This document shows positions 1 through 10,598 of a DNA stretch of 64,000 bases, piece after piece (the stretch's first letter is position 1; every line of letters begins with the position of its first letter). The position numbers were made by a program, and so were the translations under genes. This stretch comes from Zasmidium citrigriseum (taxonomy: Eukaryota; Ascomycota; Dothideomycetes; Mycosphaerellales; Mycosphaerellaceae): assembly GCA_002786025.1 (NCBI GenBank), contig NHNW01000031.1, positions 396,798-460,797 of the forward strand. Direction: 5' to 3'. Below the pieces are notes generated by a model. It saw only the letters and a program-made list of their open reading frames with translations, was not told the DNA's origin and did no database searches.

Positions 1-588
1 ATGTCCTCCGGCACCGCCTCCCAGATGGAACTCGCAGCGCGCTCTTCATATTGAAACGCCCAATTCTGCTTTCCTCGATCCGGCGAGTATGGCGACCCGA
101 AAACTCGCAAATACGTGCCCTTTTCAGGCAGATGTATCACTGCGCTCGCATGCTGCAAGTAGACGGCATCTGGAATAGCACGCACGAGGTTCCTGCAGGC
201 CTCGACGTCTGCAGGTAGCACGCTCCAGCCACTCCTGTGCTTCAATGCGTAATCGGGATCTAAAGATAAGTCATGGTTCCCTAAGCACGTTCTTCGAGTT
301 AGAAATCTGGAATTGTGCGAGATTTGAATCGGAGTGTGTACCTGCGACGATGACCTTTGCCTGAAAGTCGGCTTTGGAGATCCAATCGACCGCTTTCTTG
401 ACTTCTGGGAGGCTGCCTTGGTTTGTGAGATCGCCGGCGTGGATTAGAACGTCGCCCTTTGGAAGCGTATAGCCTTCTCCTGGAGAGTGATTGTGCTGTA
501 GGACTTGTGAGCTACAGGAACGATTGATGGCATCTCAGCGGCCTACAGTATCTGATATGCAAACGATTCTGATTTTGGTTGTCGACAT
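1..588 (-). CDS. Calcineurin-like metallophosphoesterase, 3' end outside window
   Basis: N-terminal 158 codons of a metallophosphoesterase; the rest lies beyond the left edge. The model joins 588-547, 495-342 and 280-1, with introns 546-496 and 341-281 (GT-AG). Metal-ligand motifs appear in family order: SDTHNH (Asp13, His15), HAGDLTN (Asp36) and AGNHD (Asn67, His68), the last restored only when the second intron is removed. The short lead before the first motif, with no signal peptide, resembles small MPPED-type cytosolic phosphoesterases. The start is the ATG 12 codons before the first metal aspartate. The family hydrolyses phosphomono- or phosphodiesters using a two-metal centre; the substrate cannot be read. 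The C-terminal histidine motifs are off the window, so intactness is unknown. Confidence 0.85.
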
Positions 589-1129
589 AGATTTTTGGAA
601 GGTGTGATCGGAATGCTAGTACTAAGCAGTTTGATGCCGATTGTTTCCGCTCGCTCGTAATAGAGGCGATCGAAATGTAGTTGATGCGGTTCGGGTAATG
701 ATGAGTCAAAGAGGTGGTTTCGATCTGACAAAGTCACATGCTCTGGGCTTAGCGGCAAGGGGCCGGTCCTTCCTCAACTTCACTTCATATAGACGCTCTC
801 TTTACTTTCTACGGACGCCTACTTTACTTTATGCGGACGCTTGAAAGTTGCTTTACTTCAGTCGGACGGCTTTCCTCACTTCAACTGGGATAGATTCCGA
901 CATGGCGTCGAGCTCTCCCTTCTAAAGTTGGATAGATCTCTGGCCCGATGACATCGTTCGAAGCCAGGAGAAACAATGTTGTGTTCTCTTGAGCCGGACA
1001 AGTGAGCTCTGTCGATTGAGCCCCTGGCAAGCTGAAAGGGTGCCTGCCAGTATCGTTCCGATCTCATCTCATGCTTCTTATGTTTCCTCCCCGCTGAAGG
1101 CCATCAACATCGGGCCTCGCTGTTCATGC
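589..1129. other. Intergenic region with a degenerate minisatellite
   Basis: Upstream of the phosphoesterase and downstream of the amidase. I see no supportable gene; short open frames here lack recognisable domains. It holds the imperfect CTTTACTT-headed repeat listed separately. Confidence 0.6.
800..873. repeat. Degenerate tandem repeat, three units headed CTTTACTT
   Basis: Units start near 800, 822 and 851, each beginning CTTTACTT and followed by a CGGACG core, with unit lengths of about 22, 29 and 23 bases. A distantly similar CTTTACTTC-containing tandem lies near 16,861, so this may be a dispersed low-complexity family. Confidence 0.55.
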
Positions 1130-2878
1130 CTAGGAGCTTGCTCGACCGCGGACGATGACCGGATGTACCTGCGCCGCCATCGCCAAGAGTTGCTCGTCTT
1201 CGAATCTGCGCCCCACCAATTGCACGCTCAGGGGAAGGCCATGGTATGCGTCCGCATTGTACTGAGGCGACGTACGGTGACTGGCCGAGTCGTCTGGATC
1301 CTCACGGTCGACATCTCTATCCACAAACTCCCCCAAAGGCAGCGTAATCGCCGGCCAATCAATGGTATTGAAGAGTGACGTAAAACTCAACTCCTGAAAC
1401 TCATCAAACGGAACCGCCGTATGTGCAGCATTCGGCAAAATCAAAACATCAATCTCAGTCGTCTGCCACTCCTGGATCATCATCATGATGTACCACACAA
1501 TCTTGGCATTGCAGCGGTGCAGGTGCTCAAGTGAAAAAGGTGGGCAGTCTTCAGGTGGTGTGATCAAGCCCGTACGCTTGACGGACTCCATCAACGGTTC
1601 GTTTTTGAGGAGTTCGCGAAGTGATGACAGGTCTTGGATTTGGATCCATTGCTTTTGCAAGTCCCAGGCACCATTGATCGGCGGGCCTTCGAAGTCGATG
1701 GTGGTGAATCCGGCGTTCGTTAATCGTTCTCGTGTTAGATGGAGTGCTCGTCGGACTGGCGGGTGTAGGAGGTCTTTGGTTGGGTGGTTCCAGATGCCAA
1801 CGCGAGGCCGTTTAGCAGCTGCTCCTGACCATGCGTGGGGATAGACGAAGGGGAAGCTCTTCCAGGGCTCGCTGTTAAAGTCTGCGTCAGTCGACTGATA
1901 TAGAACAAAGTACTATGAGACTTACGCTGTAGCCACAAGACGACAAGCAAGCTGTACGTCCCGAATAGAGCGAGCAAAGAAGCCGGCCACAGCGACGGGA
2001 CCGAGCATAGTCGATCCAAACACCCCTTGGCCCATAACATGTACACCATCAAGGGGAATACGATATCCACTGGGCTTGTATCCGATCACACCGTTCACAG
2101 CTGCTGGCATCCGAACCGAGCCCGCGCCATCGTTACCGATTCCAAAAGCAGAGCCGCCTAAAGCAGCCAGCACAGCCTCGCCGCCTGATGAACCCCCAGC
2201 TCCGAAATTTTTGTTGTAAGCATTGACAGTCCGTCCGAAAACGACAGACTCTGTGTCTGCCGTAAGCATGGTCTGCGGAACTGTTGTCTTGCCGATGATC
2301 ACGGCGCCGAAACTCAGAAACATCTCCACGAGTGTACTGTTGGAGGGTGCAGGCTTGAAGCAAAGCTCGGTCAATCCGACGGACGAGTCGTAGCCCTTGA
2401 CATTGAAGGAGTCCTTGAACGTGACTGGAAGCCCGTGAAGAGGACCAACGGGCTTTCCGGTATCCTTGAATTGTTGATCGAGCCATTGTGCTCGTTTCTG
2501 TAATGAAATCTGTCAGTACACACATTGATCCTAGAGGTGTGCTTCGCAACAGTCACTCACTAACGCATCCTCGAACATGACCTCAGATAGGCAGTTGGTC
2601 AATTGATGCGCCACGACTGCTCGTTTGCAGAACGCCGTTACGACCCTCTCGCAACTCAGATGTCCAGACGCGAGCTGATCAACAAGGCTCACGGCGTCAT
2701 GCTGAAGCGGATCGGTAAGGAGAAGGTCTTTATCGGATAGAAGACCACAGCTTCTGATGATCGTGATAGGGGGACCTTCGGAGACATCCTCGGGAAGCAA
2801 CCAGTTCTTAGGGATTGCGTTTGCACGCTGCTCGCGCTTTCGATCGCGAATGGTTTCCCATGCCAGCGAAGAGGCCAT
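1130..2878 (-). CDS. Amidase-signature family enzyme (fungal acetamidase-like)
   Basis: A 543-residue amidase-signature hydrolase, expected to cleave an amide to a carboxylate plus ammonia in the cytosol. Exons are 2878-2561, 2497-1926 and 1871-1130, joined by two GT-AG introns of 63 and 54 bases; the total divides by three. The Ser-cisSer-Lys triad is visible: Lys134 in the GLPVTFKDS segment, the GAGGSSGGEA core (Ser209/Ser210) and Ser233 in the GxDxxGSVR block. The length matches fungal AmdS-type acetamidases (about 545 residues). It is divergent from the P450 across 424 bases, which could allow shared control. The family also includes fatty-acid amide and indoleacetamide hydrolases, so the substrate is not assigned. 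Confidence 0.9.
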
Positions 2879-3302
2879 CGATCCAGTGTTTCCAGATGAG
2901 GGTGCAGGTCAGACTGGTAGCGGAACACATATGGGGGTAGGTGCTGAGCATATTTGTAGCCCCTTCCTGGAGCTTGCGATGGTTCAAATGCAATTTACAG
3001 ACCATTTTCCAAAGCTGGAAATCTTATTGGGCCTTTCGAAGAGCCGACTCTTGCCTTGTGTCTAGAAAGATGACGGTTTGCCCTAGACATCAGACTATAG
3101 GCCATAGCAACAGGGATATTCCGTTTCCGCTTCCGTTTCCGGTTCCACGCCTACTCGGCCGTACTTCTTCGAGCTGCCCGAGGGTTACTAGGGCTTAACA
3201 ACCGCGAAGATCATTGAATGTACACTGTATAAAAGTGTCAGCAATGCAGAACCAACGATCGCTTGCAATTCTCTCCACCAGACAAGAAGTTGAGTGACAA
3301 CA
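2879..3302. promoter_or_regulatory. Divergent promoter region, amidase / P450
   Basis: 424 bases between two divergent start codons. It holds a short TTCCGn hexamer microsatellite around 3119-3147. I can assign no specific factor site. Confidence 0.5.
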
Positions 3303-5034
3303 ATGTTCTCGTTCTCAGGATCGCGTCTCGCTGCGGATGGCATATCGACGTACGGACTGATGTTTGGCCTCATACTCTTAGTCTTTATTCTGTCGATCTT
3401 GTACTTCGATGCACAGAACAGCGAACTCTCTAACATTCCAGGCCCGACTTTGGCTCGATATACCAGAATTTGGGCCTTGTTCAGCGCTCTGACTTGCCAG
3501 ACGGAAGCAGAGAGATTGGCATGGCTGCAAAAGCTGAAGGCCAGATACGGAGACGTGGTGCGAACGGGCCCTCGATCGGTGTTGGTTCTGGATCCCATGG
3601 CAGTACCCGTGATATATGGCTTGCGTTCCAGGCTTGACAAGGTATGTTCTGTGCTCCCATCTCACTGCCAGGACGACTGTTGACGGCACCGCTTCGGTCA
3701 GGGCGATGCGTATATTCCTTTTCGACAGCCGGGAGTCACTACGAGTCTTCTCAGCATTCGAGACGAGAGAGTCCACTCCCAGTATCGAAAGCTGGTATCT
3801 GGAGCTTATTCCATGTCCTCGTTGAAAGGATATGAGCCCTACATTGACGATATGATCGGTCGTTTGGTCGAAGCGTGTGATGATTCGGCACGTTCGCAAA
3901 CTCCCATGAATCTTGGCATGTGGTGCACTTACTGTACGTATCCCGCCCTTGACTATCTCTTGTCAACAGCGCATCACTGATTGCGTGCCAGATTGCTATG
4001 ACGTCGTATCGAAAGTGACATTAGGTGTTCCACTTGGATTCCTGAACGGTGTCGATGTGTTCGGCCTGTGTCGACAGGTCGAGAAATTCGGAGTCTACAC
4101 GAGCATCGTATCGCAGATGCCCTGGCTGCATCGGATCTTCAAAGACAATCCACTGATGAGGACTACGAGACCGTCGCCATTCTTGAAAGTGGTCAGAAAA
4201 ACGGTCCAAGAACGTTTGACTTCATACGAAGTCTCGAGCAAGGAGCGGCCGGATCTTCTGTCGCACTTTGCGGCTACGTCGCATGCCCAGCCTCAGATGA
4301 TGGATACAAAGCAAGTAGCCATTACTGCATCGGGGAATCTGATTGCAGGAGCTTTGAGCCCGAGTAAGACTCTCTATTGCTTGTGTCGCTTCCTCGTCAT
4401 GCAGCCAGAGGCACAGGAGAAGCTGTGGAGAGAGCTTACCAACGCGAACTGCACACATCCCGTTAGATTCGATCAACTCAGACTCCTCCCATATCTGGAA
4501 GGGGTCGTCAAGGAGGCGCTTCGATTGCATCTCTCCACTTCCTTCGATCTTCAACGAGTAACTGGTCCTGTCGGGTTGGTCCTTCCAGATGGTACCGCTC
4601 TGCCTGCAGGAGTCAACGTGGGCTGTCCTGCAGCGAGCATCAATCGCGACAGTCGAGTCTTTGGAGATAATTCGCAGCTTTTCGACCCGGAGAGATGGAT
4701 GAGAGGTGAGGGTGAAACCGAAGACGCATTTCAGCAGCGCAGAGCGCTCATGGAGCGCACCGACCTGTCGTTCGGACAGGGCTCTCGTTCCTGCATCGGG
4801 AAAAGCATCTTCCTCCTGGAGGCATACAAAGTGGTGGCTTCGCTGGTCTCGCTGTTCAAGGTATGTTTTGCAAGCGCGTTCCCGTGGACTTGCTACAGGC
4901 CGGCGCTGACAGACGACCAGTTTGAACGAGTCCGATACGGCTCCAGCTCGGAAATCTGGGTGAAGGTGATTCAGCGGGAACGCGAGTCGGCAGGACTGAA
5001 CGACGAATTGATGAGATGTCCAGCGAAAGATTAA
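3303..5034 (+). CDS. Cytochrome P450 monooxygenase (pisatin demethylase-like class)
   Basis: A 517-residue membrane-anchored P450. Exons are 3303-3641, 3702-3933, 3992-4860 and 4921-5034; all three introns are GT-AG and keep frame. An N-terminal hydrophobic anchor (residues about 18-36) is followed by a proline hinge (IPGP). The K-helix ExxR is Glu365-Arg368 and the heme loop FGQGSRSCIGK runs from Phe451, with thiolate Cys458. The I-helix reads AGALSPS (residues 309-315) instead of the usual AGxDTT, so the acid is lost and the Thr is Ser at best; this may alter proton delivery. A Zn2Cys6 gene starts 295 bases downstream on the same strand, suggesting local regulation. The family oxidises hydrophobic substrates using a reductase partner; the substrate is unknown. 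Confidence 0.9.
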
Positions 5035-5329
5035 GGGGTAAAGTTGGAAGATGGGAAGTGGCCTGGTAGAAGTGGGTTCGGGCCGCGCCTAGCTTACGGG
5101 CACGTGCATTAGCTTAAAATGACCACGACTGCCGGTCTTTGAAACCGAGTACGACTTCATCGCTCTTCACGACATTTCTCACTCGTGGTCTGGGATACTG
5201 ACTTCGCCTTCGAAGCAGCCACCGTCGACTGAGAAATGGCGATTCCAAGTCCAGTGTGTCAGCTCCTCACATATTGGCCGATGGAGTGAAGAGCAGACTG
5301 TTCTCACGTGTGGCCATACCGATGTGATC

Positions 5330-7405
5330 ATGGCAGATATCGCAAAGGCGCGTTATCCGCAAAGGCGACGCGGAAAGTACATCAAAGAGGCGTGGTGAGC
5401 GATCATCACTTGCGGATGACGAAGTAAACGTGATGGACTGATACCATCTCAATCAGCCTGGAGTGCAAGCGAAGAAAGATCAAAGTGAGCAGACATATCG
5501 ACGAGACTGAACGTATCTCACAGCCGCTAGTGCAATGGCGACCGACCTTGCCGGGGTTGCACTTCCAATGGAATCCGGGAATGCCGCTATGCGAATCAAG
5601 AGACAAGGTACAGATGACGTTAAGATGGACTCACCCAGCGACTGATTCGGCTGTGAATTGGCAGGCCGCATGCCATACCCTCTGCAATTTCCGATTTGAT
5701 GTTGTTGAGCTCCCAGAGCGATTGGGCCGAGTGGGGCGAAGACGACATGTTGAATCTACCGTCCGACGGCATTGATCCGTCCGCGCGCTTCGCCGAGACT
5801 GTAGGTGAATGCGGTTCACAGATTGCAGGGTCCTTTACCCTTATCGATCAGAGGATTACGACTCCAGAACAGCATGCAAGTCTTCCTCGAGAAGAGGCTC
5901 CTGGCGCCGCTCCCACCTCCTCTGACCTTCCCGGCCAAACTGGTCTGGGAACGACCACCAATCAGGTTCTGACTGAGGTTTCCACACCGGATGGCGTTTA
6001 CGTGACATCTTTACTCTTCCCAGACCAGGAGCTGAACAATCTCCTCTTGCGCTGGTTCGATGAGTCAGAGTTCTTTTATCCCTTCATGGATAGAGCCGAT
6101 TTCTATGACCGTCTTTCGGAGCTCTTCATTACGGATTGTATCTGCAGGAATGGCACGACTTCCATCCCGAAGACCGCACCGCATTTGGAACTCGCAGCTC
6201 TTACATGTGCAATGGCAGCAGTCGCCAAGATCCTGGGTGGCGGCGCTCAACCTGACTCCCAACAAGACGATGAGGAATATTATTTGCAGTCATCGTTGGT
6301 CTGGTACACAGAGTGCCTCAGACTTCGCGATTGCGTGACTTCGTTTGACCGACAACCAAGTCTTGACGTTCTCCGACTTTACCTCGTGGAGGTCTTGTAT
6401 TCATCTATGCAAGACAAAGCTCGAGAAATGTCCAGGGCAATGGCACTAGCCGTGGAACAAGCCTACGCCCTTGGCCTTAACGACGACTTCGGGTGGAAGA
6501 CAGACGACTTCATAGAGAACGAATACCACCGTCTGATGTGGTGGACATTATACCACCTGGACCGTCGAGTGGCTCTCAAGACCGGACAACCTGTTCTCAT
6601 CTACGACCAGTCTTTCTCAGTCGATGACTTCACCCTGCAATCGAGAGACCTATACTTGAAGAGGTCGCACATGGAAATGGCTCAAAGCGAAATGGGCATC
6701 CTCGCTCTGAACTGGAAGTCTCCAGCCCCACTGACTCAGGAATGGTACGACTATGTCCACTTCGCACGCGACTGGGACCGCGTCGTAAGCAGCGCCTGGA
6801 ACAGTGTCTTCAGTCCCCAAGCCAAACGCCTTCCGAGCGAGTCTGAACTCGACAAAGCAGACAGAGCTCTAGCTGAATTGCTCGACTCCTGCCCCGAGAG
6901 CCTTAGATGGAATTGCGAAAGTATGCCTACCTTTCTCCCTTCAGGAGCCACCGAAAGGTCCTATCGTCTACGGTTCATTACATTTGAGTCGATCATCTCG
7001 CTGCGACTACGTCTTCGTGTCAGCCGTCGCCGGCCCTTGCAAGCTGTTCCATCTTTACAGACGACAGAAGACATTGCCTGCCAAATCATAGACGCTGTGA
7101 TCCTTTACCTGACCAAGAGAGAGCACGCCGGTCCCGGAACGATATACAGCAGCTTGGTGGTCCTCCAGGCTGTGAACTGGTTGGCGCCATTAATTTCTAG
7201 CGCAGCTTCACCGCCTTCAGAGTCTCCCAAGAAGCTCCTTGCTTCCGTGAAGGCAGCCAAAAGATGTATTGAGCATCAGCAATTCCGCGCAACCCACGGC
7301 ATCGCATTTCAAATAGGGAATATCCTGGAACGTTGCACTGATGTACATGGCTCTGCGGATTTGTCTACAACTCGTACCAACGGGAGATGGATCGAACCTG
7401 TCTAG
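5330..7405 (+). CDS. Zn2Cys6 transcription factor with fungal-specific TF domain
   Basis: A 636-residue nuclear regulator in four exons: 5330-5394, 5457-5484, 5531-5607 and 5665-7405. Splicing the three short 5' exons rebuilds a perfect binuclear zinc cluster: Cys22, Cys25, Cys32, Cys38, Cys41 and Cys49, with the basic stretch CKRRKIKC. Two of the three 5' introns interrupt the cluster. The long last exon carries the fungal-specific transcription factor middle region, including an EYHRLMWWTLYHLDRR-type segment. The start is the ATG 21 codons before the first cysteine. Its position just behind the P450 suggests it controls that gene and perhaps the amidase; that is inference. Confidence 0.9.
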
Positions 7406-8051
7406 GATGATCGGGGGCAGGTTCAAGCTGATTGGGAGGTCGCTTTGGTCAATGGCGCATAATAGTAGCCTGCTAGCTCAGGTCGAGGCGAGAGGTGACG
7501 TTGGAGGTATTGGAACTGGCAAGACCGCGAGTAAGTATACTTCACAACCTGCCATGTGAACAGAGGCGTTGAGGGAAGAGGAGATAAGGAACAAGGCATG
7601 GTCTCTCCACCGGATGACACTCAGAAGAAAGAGATGGAAGCAACAGCATGAGCATCGCAAGAGTGTGAAATTCTTCAACCCCTAGTAGTCTTACAGCTCT
7701 CCAAATGCAAGCCATGCATGCATCAATTCCATCGGACTCTCAAGCCGCTCGTAAATCACATTTCCCACATCAATCACTCCGTTGAATGCAACGCAGAGGA
7801 TGCACAAGTGGGGGTATAGTTCCTTCTCTCCAAAACCCCCAAAACTCAGGCCCATCATCGGACCTCCCATTCAATCAAAAACGCCAAAACTCATGTAGCT
7901 TTTCCTCCCTTTACCATGCTTTCGCACAAATGCGGAGTCAACCGGCTGTCAAGAATCGAAATTCTCCAGCTGAAGGAACAGAAATTACAATGTCGAGGTC
8001 CCCGGTGCCCTGTTCCAGGTGGCTCTCAGACTGGTGTGGTGCTGTCAATGC
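7406..8051. other. 3' region between converging genes
   Basis: 646 bases between the stop codons of the regulator (+) and the phosphatase (-). It presumably holds both 3' ends; I see no gene. Confidence 0.5.
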
Positions 8052-10598
8052 TTATAGGACATCAAGGATATTTCGGACAATACTCTGGCTCTTGTGAGCA
8101 GGACTTCGGGGATCATCGTTGGGATCCCTGGAAGTCCCTTCCGCTGCCGGAGTGGTGGGTATAGAAAGAGAAAGTGCGAACGGGTTCTGTGTAAACACCG
8201 TTGCACGAGGAGACATGAGGGGTTCGTCATCGTTCGAGCTCTTGGCCTGCAAGCTCTGAAGCTGTTGTTGCTCACGTAGCGTTGGAGACGAGAGCTTTGG
8301 TCGTAGTTTGGGGCCAGGTCCGGGTTGCAAGCGCTGTGCCTCAGTACCAGTTTGCGCCAAAGTCCGTTCTCGATTTCTCAGAGACAATGACCGTCTTGGT
8401 GTCTCTTCATCAGCCCGCATTGATCCCATTCCAAGTGAGGCGAGCAGTGCAGTTCGATCAAACGGGTTGGACGCAAATTCAGTGGAGCTAGGTGACATCA
8501 GCCCAAATGTGTCTGCAGGATCGGCCTCTTTCGACGGCTGAAGCGGTGTCATGGCGAAGAACTCGGCCGTACGTGGCGAGGTCACCTCAGGCTGCGCTGC
8601 TGCTGCCGGTGGAGATGGTTCATCAGACGGTGCTTTCCGTAGCGCTGAGGGCTTCGGTATAGATTGTTCTGCCCCGATGACCTTGAGTACGGGGACGACA
8701 TTAACGACGTGCCCAGATGGATCCACATATGCGGCCGGTTTGACAGGGTTGATCGATCTACTACGCTGCTTGTCGTTTGTAGGCCAAACAAATCCTGAAG
8801 GCGCTGATGACGGACCAGGGCTTACAACAGCATCGTCGGATGGGCTTCGTGCGCTCGCCGAGGGGGGCTCTATGGCCGAGAGAGGCTCTCTCGTTGCTAG
8901 CGGTGATGGGTTGCTCGAGAAGGGTCCATTCCATTCACTCAACGCGGAACCTGGTGTTAGCGGACTCAGGCCACGGTTGCCAGGGAGCAAGCCACCCCGA
9001 GCGAGGCTGGATCGGAACTCCTGAAGTTGCATGATGAGGTTCATGTTTGGTCCAATCCATTTACTCCTCTTCTTCACAGCATCGTACGCTTCTTGCACGC
9101 TCATCGTCGGGTTCTTGTAGAGACCATAGGCAACGACAAGACTTGCTGATCGGCTCACACCGCACTGGCAATGGACAAGAACGCGCTTTCCCTGGCTGAC
9201 CTTCTCGTCGATGAGTTTGACAAGTCGTAATAGGTCTGGTACGATATCGCTGTTGTGCTCCCATGGCACGTGGATGTACTCTGGAATCTTTGCCAGTACG
9301 CCATCCTTGGGGAATGTAGCCTCCAATGGAGTTGCTTTGGGAGTTGTGGGTGAGCTCTCTGCTATGGTGGCTGGTTTGCTGTCTTGCGTTTGGAGAGTAA
9401 GCCGGCCTCGCTTAGGAGCATACTGAATACCACCTCCACCGTCAAGTCGTAGATCAGGTTCTGCGGGTGCGGGTTCATGATGCGTCACAAACGGATTCCG
9501 CACCTCACTTGCCACATTCATGATGACATCGTACTGTCTGGCCTGTTCCGCTGTGGGCTCCAGGTAAAGATCGATGTTAGGGTCGTAAACACATATTGGC
9601 CCATCGGGGTACGCCTCGGGCTTCTCCTCCCTTGAGAGTGGAATGTCAAAGTTTTGCTCATCCTCCTCTTCTTCTTGGGGAGACTCCTTCGGTTCGATGG
9701 GAGAGAAGATTGTATCCAACGTTCGTTGTTGTTGTAGGATCTGGTTGTTGTGCGGTAGCCCGAGACCAGGTACCAATGGTAATGATGGAGATGATTGGAA
9801 GTGCCGTAGAGCCCCGGGTCTTCCAAATCCAGGAGTGGGAGGAATTGCAAGTCTGACTTCTTGCGGTGGCGGTTTGCTGCCACCAGGTGTTAAGATTGTG
9901 AGGCCAAGATTACTTGGCTTTCTTCGTGGCGGTGTAGGGGGTTTCACGAATGATGGAGACAATACTGTGGCCTTGTCTTCGGGAGGTCCGTGAATTGGTA
10001 GACTTGTCGTCGATGCTGCTCGTGCAGTATGTCTCGAGGTATTAACGGCGAGGTTCTTCAAGTTCCGACCCTTTCTCGGAGGCGGTTGCTTTTGCAGCTC
10101 AAAGTAGGGAGACCTGCTATCGTCTGCAGTCCGTGGCCGCAGCATTCCAACTGCAAAGGTTGAAGGAGGTGGTGACTCGGGTGATGAGCCAGGGGATGGT
10201 TCAGTGGCACTCGAGTCGTCGACAGTCGATATCGTTGTTGTCGGTGATGATTCGTTCGAACCTAGATTGTTGGACGAATCGCTCAAAGTATGTTGGTGGA
10301 ACTTCCGGAAGACATGATCATATTCGTGTGCCGGCTGAAGGGTTCTTTGCGAGGTCGCTGTCGCAGGGTGAGGCAATTGTTTGGCTTCGTCGTCTATTTG
10401 CGACATGTTTGCCGGGGACGAGGGAGAGAACATCGAGCGGAAGGAGAATGAAGATGCTGTTGGCGAAGACCCGGTCAATCTTGGTCTCTGCCAGAAGCGG
10501 CCATTTGATGTTTGTTGTCGTTCGTCGTATGTGTATGATCGGGGGCTTTCGTGTTGCCGACTGGCTATTAACGATCTAGGCGAGGCCATGTCAGTCAA
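8052..10598 (-). CDS. Dual-specificity protein phosphatase, Msg5-type MAPK phosphatase
   Basis: An intronless 848-residue protein. The signature HCQCGVSRSAS, with the catalytic Cys and Arg of the HCx5R loop, sits near residue 474. It is followed by the AYDAVKKRSKWIGPNMNLIMQL segment of the dual-specificity domain (cut short here). Upstream is the GPICVYDPNIDLYLEP stretch and a VIMNVASEV strand that starts the domain. Between that strand and the catalytic loop lies a low-complexity insert of roughly 60 residues. Long Ser/Pro-rich tails flank the domain, as in yeast Msg5, which dephosphorylates MAP kinases of the cell-integrity and mating pathways. The tails contain many S/T-P sites, consistent with kinase feedback. 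The start is the first ATG of the frame. Confidence 0.88.
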   Translation of the reverse strand: MTDMASPRSLIASRQHESPRSYTYDERQQTSNGRFWQRPRLTGSSPTASSFSFRSMFSPSSPANMSQIDDEAKQLPHPATATSQRTLQPAHEYDHVFRKFHQHTLSDSSNNLGSNESSPTTTISTVDDSSATEPSPGSSPESPPPSTFAVGMLRPRTADDSRSPYFELQKQPPPRKGRNLKNLAVNTSRHTARAASTTSLPIHGPPEDKATVLSPSFVKPPTPPRRKPSNLGLTILTPGGSKPPPQEVRLAIPPTPGFGRPGALRHFQSSPSLPLVPGLGLPHNNQILQQQRTLDTIFSPIEPKESPQEEEEDEQNFDIPLSREEKPEAYPDGPICVYDPNIDLYLEPTAEQARQYDVIMNVASEVRNPFVTHHEPAPAEPDLRLDGGGGIQYAPKRGRLTLQTQDSKPATIAESSPTTPKATPLEATFPKDGVLAKIPEYIHVPWEHNSDIVPDLLRLVKLIDEKVSQGKRVLVHCQCGVSRSASLVVAYGLYKNPTMSVQEAYDAVKKRSKWIGPNMNLIMQLQEFRSSLARGGLLPGNRGLSPLTPGSALSEWNGPFSSNPSPLATREPLSAIEPPSASARSPSDDAVVSPGPSSAPSGFVWPTNDKQRSRSINPVKPAAYVDPSGHVVNVVPVLKVIGAEQSIPKPSALRKAPSDEPSPPAAAAQPEVTSPRTAEFFAMTPLQPSKEADPADTFGLMSPSSTEFASNPFDRTALLASLGMGSMRADEETPRRSLSLRNRERTLAQTGTEAQRLQPGPGPKLRPKLSSPTLREQQQLQSLQAKSSNDDEPLMSPRATVFTQNPFALSLSIPTTPAAEGTSRDPNDDPRSPAHKSQSIVRNILDVL

